From the NCBI GenBank assembly GCA_902767465.1, contig CACXHM010000185.1, forward strand, positions 1-12,546: DNA of 12,546 nucleotides, written 5' to 3'. Source of the stretch: an uncultured Bacteroidia bacterium (GTDB lineage Bacteria; Bacteroidota; Bacteroidia; Bacteroidales; UBA932). Below, one piece after another: positions 1 through 8,464 of this stretch; position 1 is the stretch's first letter; the number at the start of each line of letters is the position of its first letter. The position numbers were made by a program, and so were the translations under genes. The notes under the pieces are model-generated. The model did no database searches. It was not told where the DNA came from and worked only from the letters and a program-made list of their open reading frames with translations.

Positions 1-918
1 ATAACCAAGGTGACAGTAAAGGAGGCCGCCCGTCCCTGGATACATCTGCATGTTGACAAGGCTGGATTCCCTCTGGGAGCTGATGTAAACGGCACACTTA
101 AGGATGTCACTCTATCATCATCCACAGCCCTTGCTGCCGGCGACTACTACATCGGAGTTTTTTCGGAGGCGCATCCGGAAGGTCTCAACATCGTATTTAC
201 GCTTGAAGACAATACCAGTTTTGTCAAGACTACTCCTGCTATAACCCTCGCCCGCGGAACCGTTTATCCTATCGGAACCGTCCGTAAACCCGCTGCAATT
301 TCTGATCCTTTCAAAGTAGGTGATATTTATACTGAAGGATCACAGAAGGCCGTGGTATTCTCGGTGGATGGCACCGGAACTACAGCCATTGCAATCACTG
401 TCGATCGTCAGCAGCTGCATTGGGCCGAGTCCGAGGATAATATGGGCGCAACAAGCAAGAGCAAGGGAGAAACCAATATGGCTACCATCAAGGCTTACCT
501 CGATGCAAACACCGCTGCGCAGGCTCCTGCATACTCGTTCTGCGTATCCAAGGGTGAAGGCTGGTATCTGCCTTCGCTGGAGGAATTCAAAACCCTTGTC
601 GGAGCATACGAAGATACTTCCTGGGACGATGCTTATAGCCATCGCGCCGCATCTTCTGCACTTCCTTCAGAGATTCAGGCAAAACGAGCCGCTTTCGACA
701 AACTCCTCACCGACAATGGTGGTGCGGCAATGAATGCCGGGGATCCTACCGGAAACGGAGATGCCTACTGGACAAGTACCGAATTCTCTGCAACCAGCAG
801 TTACCCTGGATGCGCTTACCAGGTGCGTACAGGAAAGCTTTATGTTCTTGAGGGTGCCGATGCTGCCAAAAAGACAAAGAACGGCTGGGTGCGCTGCGCA
901 AAGAGAATAACAAAGTAA
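1..918 (+). CDS. Fimbrillin-like / DUF1566-like surface protein, C-terminal part (5' end outside window)
   Basis: The reading frame is open from base 1, so the true start lies upstream; the GTG at 10 is only the first possible start codon in view. Two regions can be seen. The first (about 1-290) is beta-rich and ends in ITLARGTVYPIGTV, which resembles the end of fimbrillin-like (Mfa-like) domains of Bacteroidales surface proteins. The second (about 295-915) resembles the DUF1566 / Fibrobacter-major-paralogous domain: it has GWYLPSLEEF (about 559-588), YWTSTEFS (766-789), a late CAYQVR and a terminal WVRCAKR. Such proteins are usually exported and surface exposed; any signal peptide is outside the window. 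The gene ends 10 bp before the SusC start and is probably co-transcribed with it. I infer a surface glycan-binding or adhesive role. The domain calls are by eye, and the N-terminal one is the weaker. Confidence 0.72.
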   Translation: MTKVTVKEAARPWIHLHVDKAGFPLGADVNGTLKDVTLSSSTALAAGDYYIGVFSEAHPEGLNIVFTLEDNTSFVKTTPAITLARGTVYPIGTVRKPAAISDPFKVGDIYTEGSQKAVVFSVDGTGTTAIAITVDRQQLHWAESEDNMGATSKSKGETNMATIKAYLDANTAAQAPAYSFCVSKGEGWYLPSLEEFKTLVGAYEDTSWDDAYSHRAASSALPSEIQAKRAAFDKLLTDNGGAAMNAGDPTGNGDAYWTSTEFSATSSYPGCAYQVRTGKLYVLEGADAAKKTKNGWVRCAKRITK

Positions 919-928
919 ATAACTATTT

Positions 929-3900
929 ATGAGACAAGTGTTTTGCAGACTTCTTTGGATTTTTGCAATATGTGCTACCGCTGCTTTCCGGCTGGGAGCA
1001 CAGGGCACTTTCACCGTCACGGGACAGGTCCTCGACAGCGAGGGCCTGCCGGTGATAGGTGCAGCCGTGCAGGATCCTGTAAACAAAGCCGGTGTAGTGA
1101 CCGACCTTGACGGCCGGTTCAGCATCGAGGCGTCATCCGGCAGTGCCGAATTGCAGTTCTCGTGCATAGGAATGGCGTCTTGCAGCGTGAGGCTTGACGG
1201 TCGTAAAGAGATTTCGGTCATCATGGAAAACGATGCTCAGCTCCTTGAGGAAGTGGTCGTAACGGCCCTTGGTATAAAACGGGCATCCCGTGCTCTTGGA
1301 TATGCCATGGTGGAAGTCAAGGGCGATGACGTAACTGCAGGACACGAGAATAATCTGATGTCTGCGCTGTCGGGCAAGGTGCCGGGCGTGGATATATCTT
1401 CAACCGGAGGAGGCGTGGGAGAGTCCACACGCGTGATTATCCGCGGGAACTCCCAGCTCTCCGGGAGCAATATGCCCCTCTATGTGATAGACGGTGTGCC
1501 TATTGACAATACCCAGATGGGAAGTGCCGATGAATGGGGAGGCAATGACATGGGAGACGGTGTTTCGTCGCTTGCTCCCGAGAATATTGAATCGGTCTCT
1601 ATCCTGAAGGGAGCTTCAGCAGCTGCCCTGTACGGCTCGCGAGCATCCAACGGCGTGGTGCTCATTACTACCAAGTCCGGCAAGAAGCAGCAGGGACTCG
1701 GTATCACATTCTCGTCGAACGTGGGAATGGTGAAACTACTTTCATCTTTCGACGATTATCAGCGAGAATACGGAAACGGACGTGCCGGTTCTCCTCCCAT
1801 GAATATCGTCGATGCTGCCGGCACAACTATGTCTGCATGGGGAGGACGCCTCGATCCGGATTTGCAGGTGCTGACCTTCGACGGCAGTTACAGGCCCTAC
1901 GGGAATATCAACGACAATATCCTGTCTTTCTTTCGCACCGGGTGGTCTTCCACGAACAGCGTTGCGATGAGCAGCGGAACCGATAAATCCACTTTTCGCG
2001 TGTCGGCATCTAATACTCACATTTCCGATATCGTCCCTTCATCTTCTGCCAGCCGCTCTACATTCTCAGTGAGGGGAAGTACGGAGCTTGGCAAAAAGAT
2101 GGGAGTGGAAGGAAGAGTGGAATACACAATTGAGGATGTTAACAATCGTCCCGGGCTTTCAGACGACCCGAGCAATATCGGCAACTCCATCATCGGGCTC
2201 GCTCCAAACCTCGATCAGAGGTGGCTTTCAGAGAGCTGCGCAGATGAGTATGGACGCTATACGGACTGGAACGGAAACAATATCTACCGCCTCAATCCGT
2301 ATTGGGTAATCAACAAGATGCGCAACCGTACCCACCGCGACCGCATCATAGGGTTCCTTCAGTATTATTGGGACATTCTGCCGGTGCTCCGCTTTCAGGT
2401 GAAAGGAGGTACGGACTTCTATCATTTTGAATCCACTCAATATAGCGCAAAATACACTCCTACACAGGCGAGCGGCGGGATGACGCTGACACATAGGAAT
2501 ATAGCCGAAAACAACTACGAAGCGATGTTGCGCTACAACCAGTCTTTCGGCAAACTGGACATTACCGCTTTTGTTGCCGGGAACATCCGATCCTACAAAT
2601 CCGACAAGCTGATTAACGAGGGCGAGGGCGAGGTGGTCCCCGGCCTTGTTTCCATCAGCAACTATTCCAACCCCCATGCTCCCCAGCACAGCCTGCTGCG
2701 CAAACAGGTGAATTCCGTTTACGGAGCGGTGAACTTCGCATGGGACGAGTATGCATATCTCGACTTCACGCTCCGCAATGATGTCTCTTCCACCCTTTCC
2801 GCGGCACACCGTTCCTATATGTATCCTTCTGTGTCAGGGAGCTTCGTGTTCTCGAAAGCGTTCGGAATCGAGGGGTACGTGCTGTCGTTCGGAAAAGTGA
2901 GGGCTTCCTGGGCGAAGGTGGGAGGTGACACCGACCCATATCAGCTCAGCCTTACCTACGGTCTTTCAGACCTCATCTTCAAGGGATCTTCGCTGGGAAT
3001 CATCAATAGTTCCAGCATTCCCTACATTGACTTGAAGCCCACTTCAACCTATTCTTATGAACTAGGAACAGACCTGCGTTTTTTCAAAGGCAGGCTGAAC
3101 CTGGATTTGGGCTACTACTATTCATCTACCAAAGACCAGATCCTGGAACTTCCGGTATCGGCTGCCACCGGCTACAACAAGGCCATGATCAATGCGGGCG
3201 AAATCACCAATAAAGGAGTGGAAATGTTGCTGAGTGTGCTTCCGGTGCAGACCAAGTCGTTTGAATGGGAGAGCACGCTGAACTTTGCCCGCAACGTGAA
3301 CCAGGTAAAGTCTCTGCATGAGGAGGTCAAGGACTATCAGCTGGCGGTAGCCCGCTGGGCAAATGCCTTCATTTATGCAAGCGAGGGCGAAGCCTATGGC
3401 GTGATAGTAGGCCCAGGATTCGCGCGAGATCCCGATGGCAATATTATCTTTGAAAACGGTCTTCCTACCTACAGTTCGGATGTTAAGGTGCTCGGAAACG
3501 GAAACTACGATTTTACCATTGGTCTGCAGGAATCGCTCCGCTATAAGAACCTCAAGCTGAACGTGTTGTTCGATATGAAGTTCGGCGCTGAAATCTATTC
3601 CATGACGGCACGTAACGCGTATTCCAGCGGTATCGCTACGGAAACTTTGAAGGGCCGCGAACAGTGGTATGCCTCGGAAGAAGCTCGTAAGGCTGCAAAT
3701 GCATCGGAAGGGGAGTGGGAACCGACCGGTGGATTCGTTGGAAGGGGCGTGATGAACATAGGCACGGCCGAGAATCCCATTTGGGCGCCCAATACCGTGA
3801 AGGTCAATCCGGAAACATATTGGAAAAGCATCACGAACAATACGCCGGAGCCCTTTATATATGACGCATCTTTCGTGAAACTCAGGGAATTGAGCCTGTC

Positions 3901-4108
3901 ATACAGCCTCCCTTCAAAACTGATGGCAAGGACGCCGCTGCAAGGTGTGTCGGTATCGGTTTATGGCCGCAACCTGTTCACTCTCTACAAGAACGTCTTC
4001 AACATAGATCCGGAGTCCAACTACACCAGCGGAAACGGACAGGGGTTAGAATATGGATCGCTGCCTTCCCGCCGAACCTTCGGAGCCAGTATCAACATTA
4101 AATTTTGA
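929..4108 (+). CDS. SusC/RagA-type TonB-linked outer-membrane transporter
   Basis: A 1059-residue protein of normal SusC length. It forms a TonB-dependent beta-barrel that imports oligosaccharides captured by its SusD partner. Visible in order: a signal peptide (residues 1 to about 24, cut near LGAQ); a carboxypeptidase-regulatory-like domain (about 27-105) with VTGQVLDSEGLPVIGAAV and TDLDGRFSIEA; the family signature EEVVVTALGIKR (107-118); a plug domain containing SGKVPGVDIS, RVIIRGNSQL and YVIDGVPIDN (185-194) and ending near AALYGSRASNGVVLITTK; then a long barrel ending in RRTFGASINIKF with a terminal Phe, as outer-membrane barrels do. The ATG at 929 directly precedes a good signal peptide. 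The SusD-like gene follows at once, the canonical PUL arrangement. No frameshift or missing segment is seen. The substrate cannot be read from SusC; neighbours suggest a GlcNAc-containing glycan. Confidence 0.96.
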   Translation: MRQVFCRLLWIFAICATAAFRLGAQGTFTVTGQVLDSEGLPVIGAAVQDPVNKAGVVTDLDGRFSIEASSGSAELQFSCIGMASCSVRLDGRKEISVIMENDAQLLEEVVVTALGIKRASRALGYAMVEVKGDDVTAGHENNLMSALSGKVPGVDISSTGGGVGESTRVIIRGNSQLSGSNMPLYVIDGVPIDNTQMGSADEWGGNDMGDGVSSLAPENIESVSILKGASAAALYGSRASNGVVLITTKSGKKQQGLGITFSSNVGMVKLLSSFDDYQREYGNGRAGSPPMNIVDAAGTTMSAWGGRLDPDLQVLTFDGSYRPYGNINDNILSFFRTGWSSTNSVAMSSGTDKSTFRVSASNTHISDIVPSSSASRSTFSVRGSTELGKKMGVEGRVEYTIEDVNNRPGLSDDPSNIGNSIIGLAPNLDQRWLSESCADEYGRYTDWNGNNIYRLNPYWVINKMRNRTHRDRIIGFLQYYWDILPVLRFQVKGGTDFYHFESTQYSAKYTPTQASGGMTLTHRNIAENNYEAMLRYNQSFGKLDITAFVAGNIRSYKSDKLINEGEGEVVPGLVSISNYSNPHAPQHSLLRKQVNSVYGAVNFAWDEYAYLDFTLRNDVSSTLSAAHRSYMYPSVSGSFVFSKAFGIEGYVLSFGKVRASWAKVGGDTDPYQLSLTYGLSDLIFKGSSLGIINSSSIPYIDLKPTSTYSYELGTDLRFFKGRLNLDLGYYYSSTKDQILELPVSAATGYNKAMINAGEITNKGVEMLLSVLPVQTKSFEWESTLNFARNVNQVKSLHEEVKDYQLAVARWANAFIYASEGEAYGVIVGPGFARDPDGNIIFENGLPTYSSDVKVLGNGNYDFTIGLQESLRYKNLKLNVLFDMKFGAEIYSMTARNAYSSGIATETLKGREQWYASEEARKAANASEGEWEPTGGFVGRGVMNIGTAENPIWAPNTVKVNPETYWKSITNNTPEPFIYDASFVKLRELSLSYSLPSKLMARTPLQGVSVSVYGRNLFTLYKNVFNIDPESNYTSGNGQGLEYGSLPSRRTFGASINIKF

Positions 4109-4113
4109 TGGTC

Positions 4114-5721
4114 ATGAAGAAGATATATTCATTTTTATTCGTGCCGTTTGCAATGCTGGCGATGTTCGCATGTACGCCTTTCGACAGCATCAATACCGAT
4201 CCTGACAATCCTACCGATCTCGACCCGGACCTGCTGCTTGCAACCGTCGAGTTTTATCCGGGTGCAGAGTGGCAGGAACAGAACCGCTATTTCATTTATC
4301 CGGCAGGTTTCATGAATCAATGGTCCGGTGCATGGTCTACGGTGGAGTACGGAGGCTGCGGCCAAAAGCATTCCAACTATCATGAGAGACTCTGGGCAAC
4401 TTACTTCCCTGAAGGGATACGCTATACCACCGATATCATAAAAAGGACAAAAGATGATCCTGAAGCCGTTAACATCTGTTCGATGGCACGGGTGCTGAAG
4501 GTCCTTCTAGGCCAGCGGCTCACCGATTACTACGGAGATATCCCCTGGTCGGAAGCGGGCCTCGGATACTACGATAATAACCTAAAGCCCAAATATGATA
4601 CCCAGGAAAGCATCTACCACGATTTCTTGAAAGAACTGAAAGAGGCCTCGGCTGCTTTTGATGAAAGCAAACCTCTCTCACAGCATGATTTTATCTACTC
4701 CGGAGACGTGGTACGCTGGCGCAAGTTTGCCAACACCCTGCGGCTTAGGGTTGCAATGAGGCTTGTTAAAGTAGATCCAGAACTTTCCCGCAGCGAGGCT
4801 GAGGCTGCGATAGCCGCCGGCATTTTTGACTCTACTGAAGACGTGGCGATGGTGAAATTTGAGAATATCCGAAACGGTTCCTCCGGAAAGGGCCGTGGAA
4901 ATGCCGTTGCCAACTATCTTTACGGAAACAACGATGCCAACGGAAGCGAAATATGGCTGACTTCCGAACTCGTGAAGGAACTCGAGGATGCTTCTGATCC
5001 GCGTCTGCTGCTTTACGGAGAGGTTTTTCTCAATGACGCTTCCCGCACCGATATCACTGCCCAAGTACGTGCACAGCGCTCATGCTATGCCGGCATGTGC
5101 GTACAGGCGCAGCGCTATTCGTATTCTCAGAATACGGCTTACCCTTCCGACAATTCTCCGCTTACGGTAAGTGTCGGAGGCAAGGATCTGCTTCTTTCCC
5201 TTAAAGAGACCCGTCTGCGTCCTTCGCACTATATCACTGCCTTCGATTCCCCCTATATCTACATGAGTTATGCGGAAGGGGAGTTCCTGGCTGCCGAGGC
5301 GGCCGCCCGTGGATGGAGCGTGGAGGGCACCGCGAAGAGCCATTACGATGCAGCTGTCCGCGCCGCTATGGATCAGTGGCGCCTGTTCGGGGCAACTATC
5401 CCCGTTTCGCAGGTGAATGCATATCTTGCTGCAAACCCGTTCCAGGAGGCTTCAGCACTTAAGCAGATCAATACGCAACTCTGGCTGTTGCACTTCCTGG
5501 ATCCGCTTGAAACATGGTCAAATTGGCGCCGAAGCGGATATCCGGTGCTCATTTTCCACAACTACGAACCTTCCAAGAACCAGTCGAACGGCACCTTTCC
5601 GCGAAGGATGATGTATCCGCTCGAGGAACAGCTCAAGAATCATACGAACTACGCCGAGGCGGTGCAGAGAATGGGTGGAACCGACGATTGGACTACCCGT
5701 GTATGGTGGGACAAAGAATAG
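4114..5721 (+). CDS. SusD-like (SusD-like_2 type) glycan-binding lipoprotein
   Basis: About 535 residues, the usual SusD/RagB size. It should sit on the outer leaflet as the lid of the SusC barrel and capture oligosaccharide. The N-terminus is a lipoprotein signal (MKKIYSF...LAMFAC, lipid Cys at residue 20). The next stretch, FDSINTDPDNPTDLDP, is typical of the family (usually a DINT-DPNNPT pattern). Later segments fit the helical TPR-like core: AYLAANP, LWLLHFLDPLETWSNWRRSGYP and a C-terminal TRVWWDKE. Start choice: the ATG at 4108 overlaps the susC stop (TGATG) and would add MV before the chosen MKK; the 4114 start gives the same MKK-hydrophobic-lipobox layout as the next two lipoproteins. 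Either is possible and the mature protein is unaffected. The overlap suggests translational coupling to susC. Confidence 0.93.
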   Translation: MKKIYSFLFVPFAMLAMFACTPFDSINTDPDNPTDLDPDLLLATVEFYPGAEWQEQNRYFIYPAGFMNQWSGAWSTVEYGGCGQKHSNYHERLWATYFPEGIRYTTDIIKRTKDDPEAVNICSMARVLKVLLGQRLTDYYGDIPWSEAGLGYYDNNLKPKYDTQESIYHDFLKELKEASAAFDESKPLSQHDFIYSGDVVRWRKFANTLRLRVAMRLVKVDPELSRSEAEAAIAAGIFDSTEDVAMVKFENIRNGSSGKGRGNAVANYLYGNNDANGSEIWLTSELVKELEDASDPRLLLYGEVFLNDASRTDITAQVRAQRSCYAGMCVQAQRYSYSQNTAYPSDNSPLTVSVGGKDLLLSLKETRLRPSHYITAFDSPYIYMSYAEGEFLAAEAAARGWSVEGTAKSHYDAAVRAAMDQWRLFGATIPVSQVNAYLAANPFQEASALKQINTQLWLLHFLDPLETWSNWRRSGYPVLIFHNYEPSKNQSNGTFPRRMMYPLEEQLKNHTNYAEAVQRMGGTDDWTTRVWWDKE

Positions 5722-5724
5722 GAG
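5720..5724 (+). promoter_or_regulatory. Shine-Dalgarno-like site (AGGAG) for the degenerate GH18 gene
   Basis: AGGAG overlaps the end of the upstream TAG stop codon and lies 9 bases before the ATG at 5734. Purine-rich ribosome sites are often weak or absent in Bacteroidota, so this one stands out in this operon and supports the chosen start. Confidence 0.4.
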
Positions 5725-5733
5725 ACTCGCTTT

Positions 5734-7209
5734 ATGAAAAAGATTATTGAATATATCGCTACAGCGGTTCTGCTGTTTGGAATGGCTTCCTGCAGCGAAT
5801 CGGCGCCGGCATATAAAGAAGAGGTATATCCCCACATATATACCAACAGCTGGACTTCCACCATGAGCGCTGTGAAGGGCGAGGAATTCATTGTTTCGCC
5901 CCTCGTGTCGCCTGCGGGGAAGTCGGTGATATTATGGACCCTTGACGATACGATAATCGGCAGGGAAGCGGAGTTGAGGTGGGTCCCCGATACGCTGGGA
6001 ACCTTTACCCTCACGCTTAGTGTCGAATACAACACCCATAAAACCCTGCGCACTACGTTGCTCACAGTGAAAGAAGCGCCCTCAGTACCGGACGATCCCG
6101 ACGATCCCGACAATCCCGATGACCCGGACGATCCTGATGATCCCGATGATCCTGACGTTCCCGTGACTCCTTTTGATCCCGATCCTTTTACTCCGAAAGC
6201 GATGGACGCCACTGTAATCGGCTTCTTCGATGCGGAAGAAGGCGATACTACCAAGATCAACTGGGGAGCGATTTCACATCTGATTGTTACCACCGCATCA
6301 TACAATACCATAGGGACTGTCGACTATCCTTATTCTATCGACGACATGAGGTCGCTGGTTAATACGGCACATCACCACGGGGTGTACATTATGCTGCAGT
6401 ATTCAGGAGAGCACAACCACATTACAAGCGTGCAGAAATATGGTACTACCAATTTCTACAGCATCGCTACCGATCCGGTTGCAGGCGCCAAGGCAGTTGC
6501 CGATATGGTGGATTATGCCGAGTCAAACGGCCTGGACGGAATACACATCTGGATGGATAAGCCTACCAGTTCCAATGACGGATATCCGGAGGTCGATGCA
6601 CTGTGTGAGTTCTATTCGTCCCTGCATGCAGCAAAACCGGAGAATAGTGCAACCGGAGGCCGTTTCTTCATGTCTTTGGGTACGATCCCTTCGCAGTTTG
6701 TCACCAAGGGCGTGCAGGACAAACTGGCTCCTCTTCCGGGGTGGGATTTCATTTTTACAATGGTCATGTGCATTGAAGCCACTTCGAACACTTCTCATGC
6801 TCCTCAGGATGTACTCAAATCGGAACTTTCCTACTGGCAGGGTCTCGGTGTGCCAAAGTCGAAACTGGTCGTAACCATCCCTGCTGTTGCATGGTGCGTG
6901 GACGCGTCGTCTGTGGGCGGCACTTCCGGCCTCACCTATAGCAATATCAGTTCCTGCTCGTCGTATATCAAATTCAAGGATCTTCCGTCGAAGATCGGGA
7001 AGGACGCCGCGGCCATAACCGCTGCCAACAACTTTAGCAATGTAGGCGGCTTCAACTGGGTACGTTACGATGGCTTTCCATGGATCAATACCAAAATCAA
7101 ATACCTGAATGATCCCGGTGCAGGCGCAATGGCGGTATGGAAGGTTGATTATGACGGAGAGGGAGACCTTTCCATGCTGAATTTCATCAAGACTACAATA
7201 GGATATTGA
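5734..7209 (+). CDS. Lipoprotein with degenerate GH18 domain, probable surface glycan-binding protein
   Basis: 491 residues. Visible in order: lipoprotein signal with MASC and lipid Cys at residue 20; a beta-sandwich, PKD/Ig-like region (about 30-113, with ILWTLDDT and WVPDTLGTFTLTLSVE); an acidic Asp-Pro linker (about 119-151); and a GH18-like barrel (about 158-491) starting ATVIGFFDAEE and ending near AMAVWKVDYDGEGDL. GH18 enzymes need DxxDxDxE; here the site is DGIHIWMD (268-275), so the second and third Asp are His and Trp and the catalytic Glu is Asp. The protein is therefore unlikely to hydrolyse glycan by the normal substrate-assisted mechanism. Non-catalytic GH18 lectins are known (YKL-40, XIP-I). 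Its place after susD, where SusE/F-type binding lipoproteins usually lie, suggests a surface glycan-binding protein. An atypical hydrolase is the alternative. The gene is intact, so it is not simply a decayed copy. Confidence 0.85.
   Translation: MKKIIEYIATAVLLFGMASCSESAPAYKEEVYPHIYTNSWTSTMSAVKGEEFIVSPLVSPAGKSVILWTLDDTIIGREAELRWVPDTLGTFTLTLSVEYNTHKTLRTTLLTVKEAPSVPDDPDDPDNPDDPDDPDDPDDPDVPVTPFDPDPFTPKAMDATVIGFFDAEEGDTTKINWGAISHLIVTTASYNTIGTVDYPYSIDDMRSLVNTAHHHGVYIMLQYSGEHNHITSVQKYGTTNFYSIATDPVAGAKAVADMVDYAESNGLDGIHIWMDKPTSSNDGYPEVDALCEFYSSLHAAKPENSATGGRFFMSLGTIPSQFVTKGVQDKLAPLPGWDFIFTMVMCIEATSNTSHAPQDVLKSELSYWQGLGVPKSKLVVTIPAVAWCVDASSVGGTSGLTYSNISSCSSYIKFKDLPSKIGKDAAAITAANNFSNVGGFNWVRYDGFPWINTKIKYLNDPGAGAMAVWKVDYDGEGDLSMLNFIKTTIGY
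6091..6162 (+). repeat. Tandem 9-bp repeat coding an Asp-Asp-Pro linker
   Basis: Eight consecutive 9-base units related to GACGATCCC, in frame, encode seven D-D-P (or D-N-P) triplets and a final D-V-P. The third base varies between units (GAC/GAT, CCC/CCT/CCG), so the repeat is maintained as protein rather than being a very recent slippage product. It forms a stiff, negatively charged spacer between the Ig-like region and the GH18-like barrel, as often seen in surface lipoproteins that hold a domain away from the membrane. Confidence 0.85.
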
Positions 7210-7210
7210 T

Positions 7211-8458
7211 ATGAAAAAGTTGATATATGTCGTTTTCGTAGTTGCTGCGTCGATGGTATCGTGTGGTGGCAACGTTTCGGAACTGCTGATTGATTCCGTA
7301 CGATTCAACGGTCCGGACGAAATTCGCCTGCAGGTGGGTGAGAGCATAATGCTCAGTGTCGATGCTCCTTCGAAACTGGATGCGGAATATACTTGGGTTT
7401 ATGCCAGGAACGTTATAGGAACCGGGAAATCGATTGATTTCTCGCAATCCTCGCCGGGCAGCGGTATCCTGACTGTAATAATAAGAGATTCCGACAAGCA
7501 CCTCCGTTCTTTCGAGCGGAAGGTGTTTGTGACCAGGGTTACCAGTTATAAGATTGTAGGGTATCTTCCTTCTTACCGCACGAATCTTTCGGTGGTCCAA
7601 TGGGACAAGCTTACGCATCTCAATCTTGCTTTTGCAAGGATCAACGCGGACGGTAGCCTGAATGACACACAGGTGCGTGCCCGTTTTGCCGGCCTTTCCA
7701 AAACGGCAAGGGCCAACGGCGTGAGACTTGTGCTTTCGCTCGGAGGCGGAGGCGGACAGGATGAGCAGGATGCCTTCTCCGCCTGTCTTACGGATAAGGA
7801 CGCACGTACTCTTATGGTAGATAATGTACTGCAGACTGTGCGTGACCTGTCGCTGGACGGTGTCGATATCGATTATGAAGGTTGGGCTTGGGGATCATCG
7901 GATGCCAACGTCGCCAGGCAGAAAGGCCTTCTCGATGTCGTGTCCATGTTCCGCAAGGCGCTGCCGGATGGAGTGGTATCAGCGGCTCTGTCCGGAAATG
8001 CCCTGCAGAACGGATGGTATTCGAAGGACATATTTGACCAGCTTGATTATGTTACCCTGATGGCGTACGACAAGACCGGAACCTGGAGCTCTGAAATCGG
8101 CCCGCATGCACCTTACGATTATTTCGTGCAGTTGTGCGAGACCTGTACGGAACAGGGTATTCCAGGTGAAAAAATTGTGCCCGGCGTGCCTTTTTACGGA
8201 CGTGCATTCCCTTATGGGAAAACCGCTAATGCCAGAGATTACAGCTATTCTGAAATCGTGAGCGCATATCCGGGTGCAGAGAACAAGAATGCAGTTGAAA
8301 CTGATTACCTGTGGTATGACGGTCTTCCGATGATTGCCGATAAATGCGATTATGTAAAGGCCAATTCGCTTGGAGGTATAATGATCTGGGAGATAACTAT
8401 GGACTCTGCTGACGCTTCGAAGAGTCTGCTAGCAGCAATCAATACCAACTTCAATTAA
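7211..8458 (+). CDS. GH18 family glycoside hydrolase lipoprotein (chitinase or endo-beta-N-acetylglucosaminidase)
   Basis: 415 residues. A short lipoprotein signal (MKKLIYVV...MVSC, lipid Cys 18) is followed by an Ig/PKD-like region (about 28-110, with YTWVYARN and GILTVIIRD) and a GH18 barrel (about 113-412). The barrel has GYLPSYR on its first strand, LVLSLGGGGG (173-182), the intact catalytic motif LDGVDIDYE (215-223) with acid Glu223 and the assisting Asp221, then MAYDKTGTW, GVPFYGRAF and GGIMIWEIT. All are expected of an active enzyme cutting beta-1,4 links at N-acetylglucosamine by substrate-assisted catalysis. DGVDIDYE and GVPFYGR fit chitinase-type members better than the EndoH group, but N-glycan core cleavage cannot be excluded. 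It starts one base after the stop of the degenerate GH18 gene and shares its signal/Ig/barrel architecture, without the Asp-Pro linker. Lipidation suggests a cell-surface enzyme. Confidence 0.93.
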   Translation: MKKLIYVVFVVAASMVSCGGNVSELLIDSVRFNGPDEIRLQVGESIMLSVDAPSKLDAEYTWVYARNVIGTGKSIDFSQSSPGSGILTVIIRDSDKHLRSFERKVFVTRVTSYKIVGYLPSYRTNLSVVQWDKLTHLNLAFARINADGSLNDTQVRARFAGLSKTARANGVRLVLSLGGGGGQDEQDAFSACLTDKDARTLMVDNVLQTVRDLSLDGVDIDYEGWAWGSSDANVARQKGLLDVVSMFRKALPDGVVSAALSGNALQNGWYSKDIFDQLDYVTLMAYDKTGTWSSEIGPHAPYDYFVQLCETCTEQGIPGEKIVPGVPFYGRAFPYGKTANARDYSYSEIVSAYPGAENKNAVETDYLWYDGLPMIADKCDYVKANSLGGIMIWEITMDSADASKSLLAAINTNFN

Positions 8459-8464
8459 TCGATC

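Noticed and set aside
10..12. GTG at base 10 as the true start of the first gene
   Set aside because: The frame is open to the window edge and the protein lacks a signal peptide here; the gene is better read as 5'-truncated.
667..1224. 185-codon minus-strand frame across the first gene and susC start
   Set aside because: It is antisense to two genes with recognisable protein families and shows no domain or start signal.
2228..2809. 193-codon minus-strand frame within susC
   Set aside because: It lies inside a continuous SusC barrel-coding region and shows no recognisable motif.
5649..6311. 220-codon minus-strand frame with Gly-Ser-Ser repeats
   Set aside because: It is the complement of the Asp-Asp-Pro repeat inside the degenerate GH18 gene; no signal or domain supports it as a protein.
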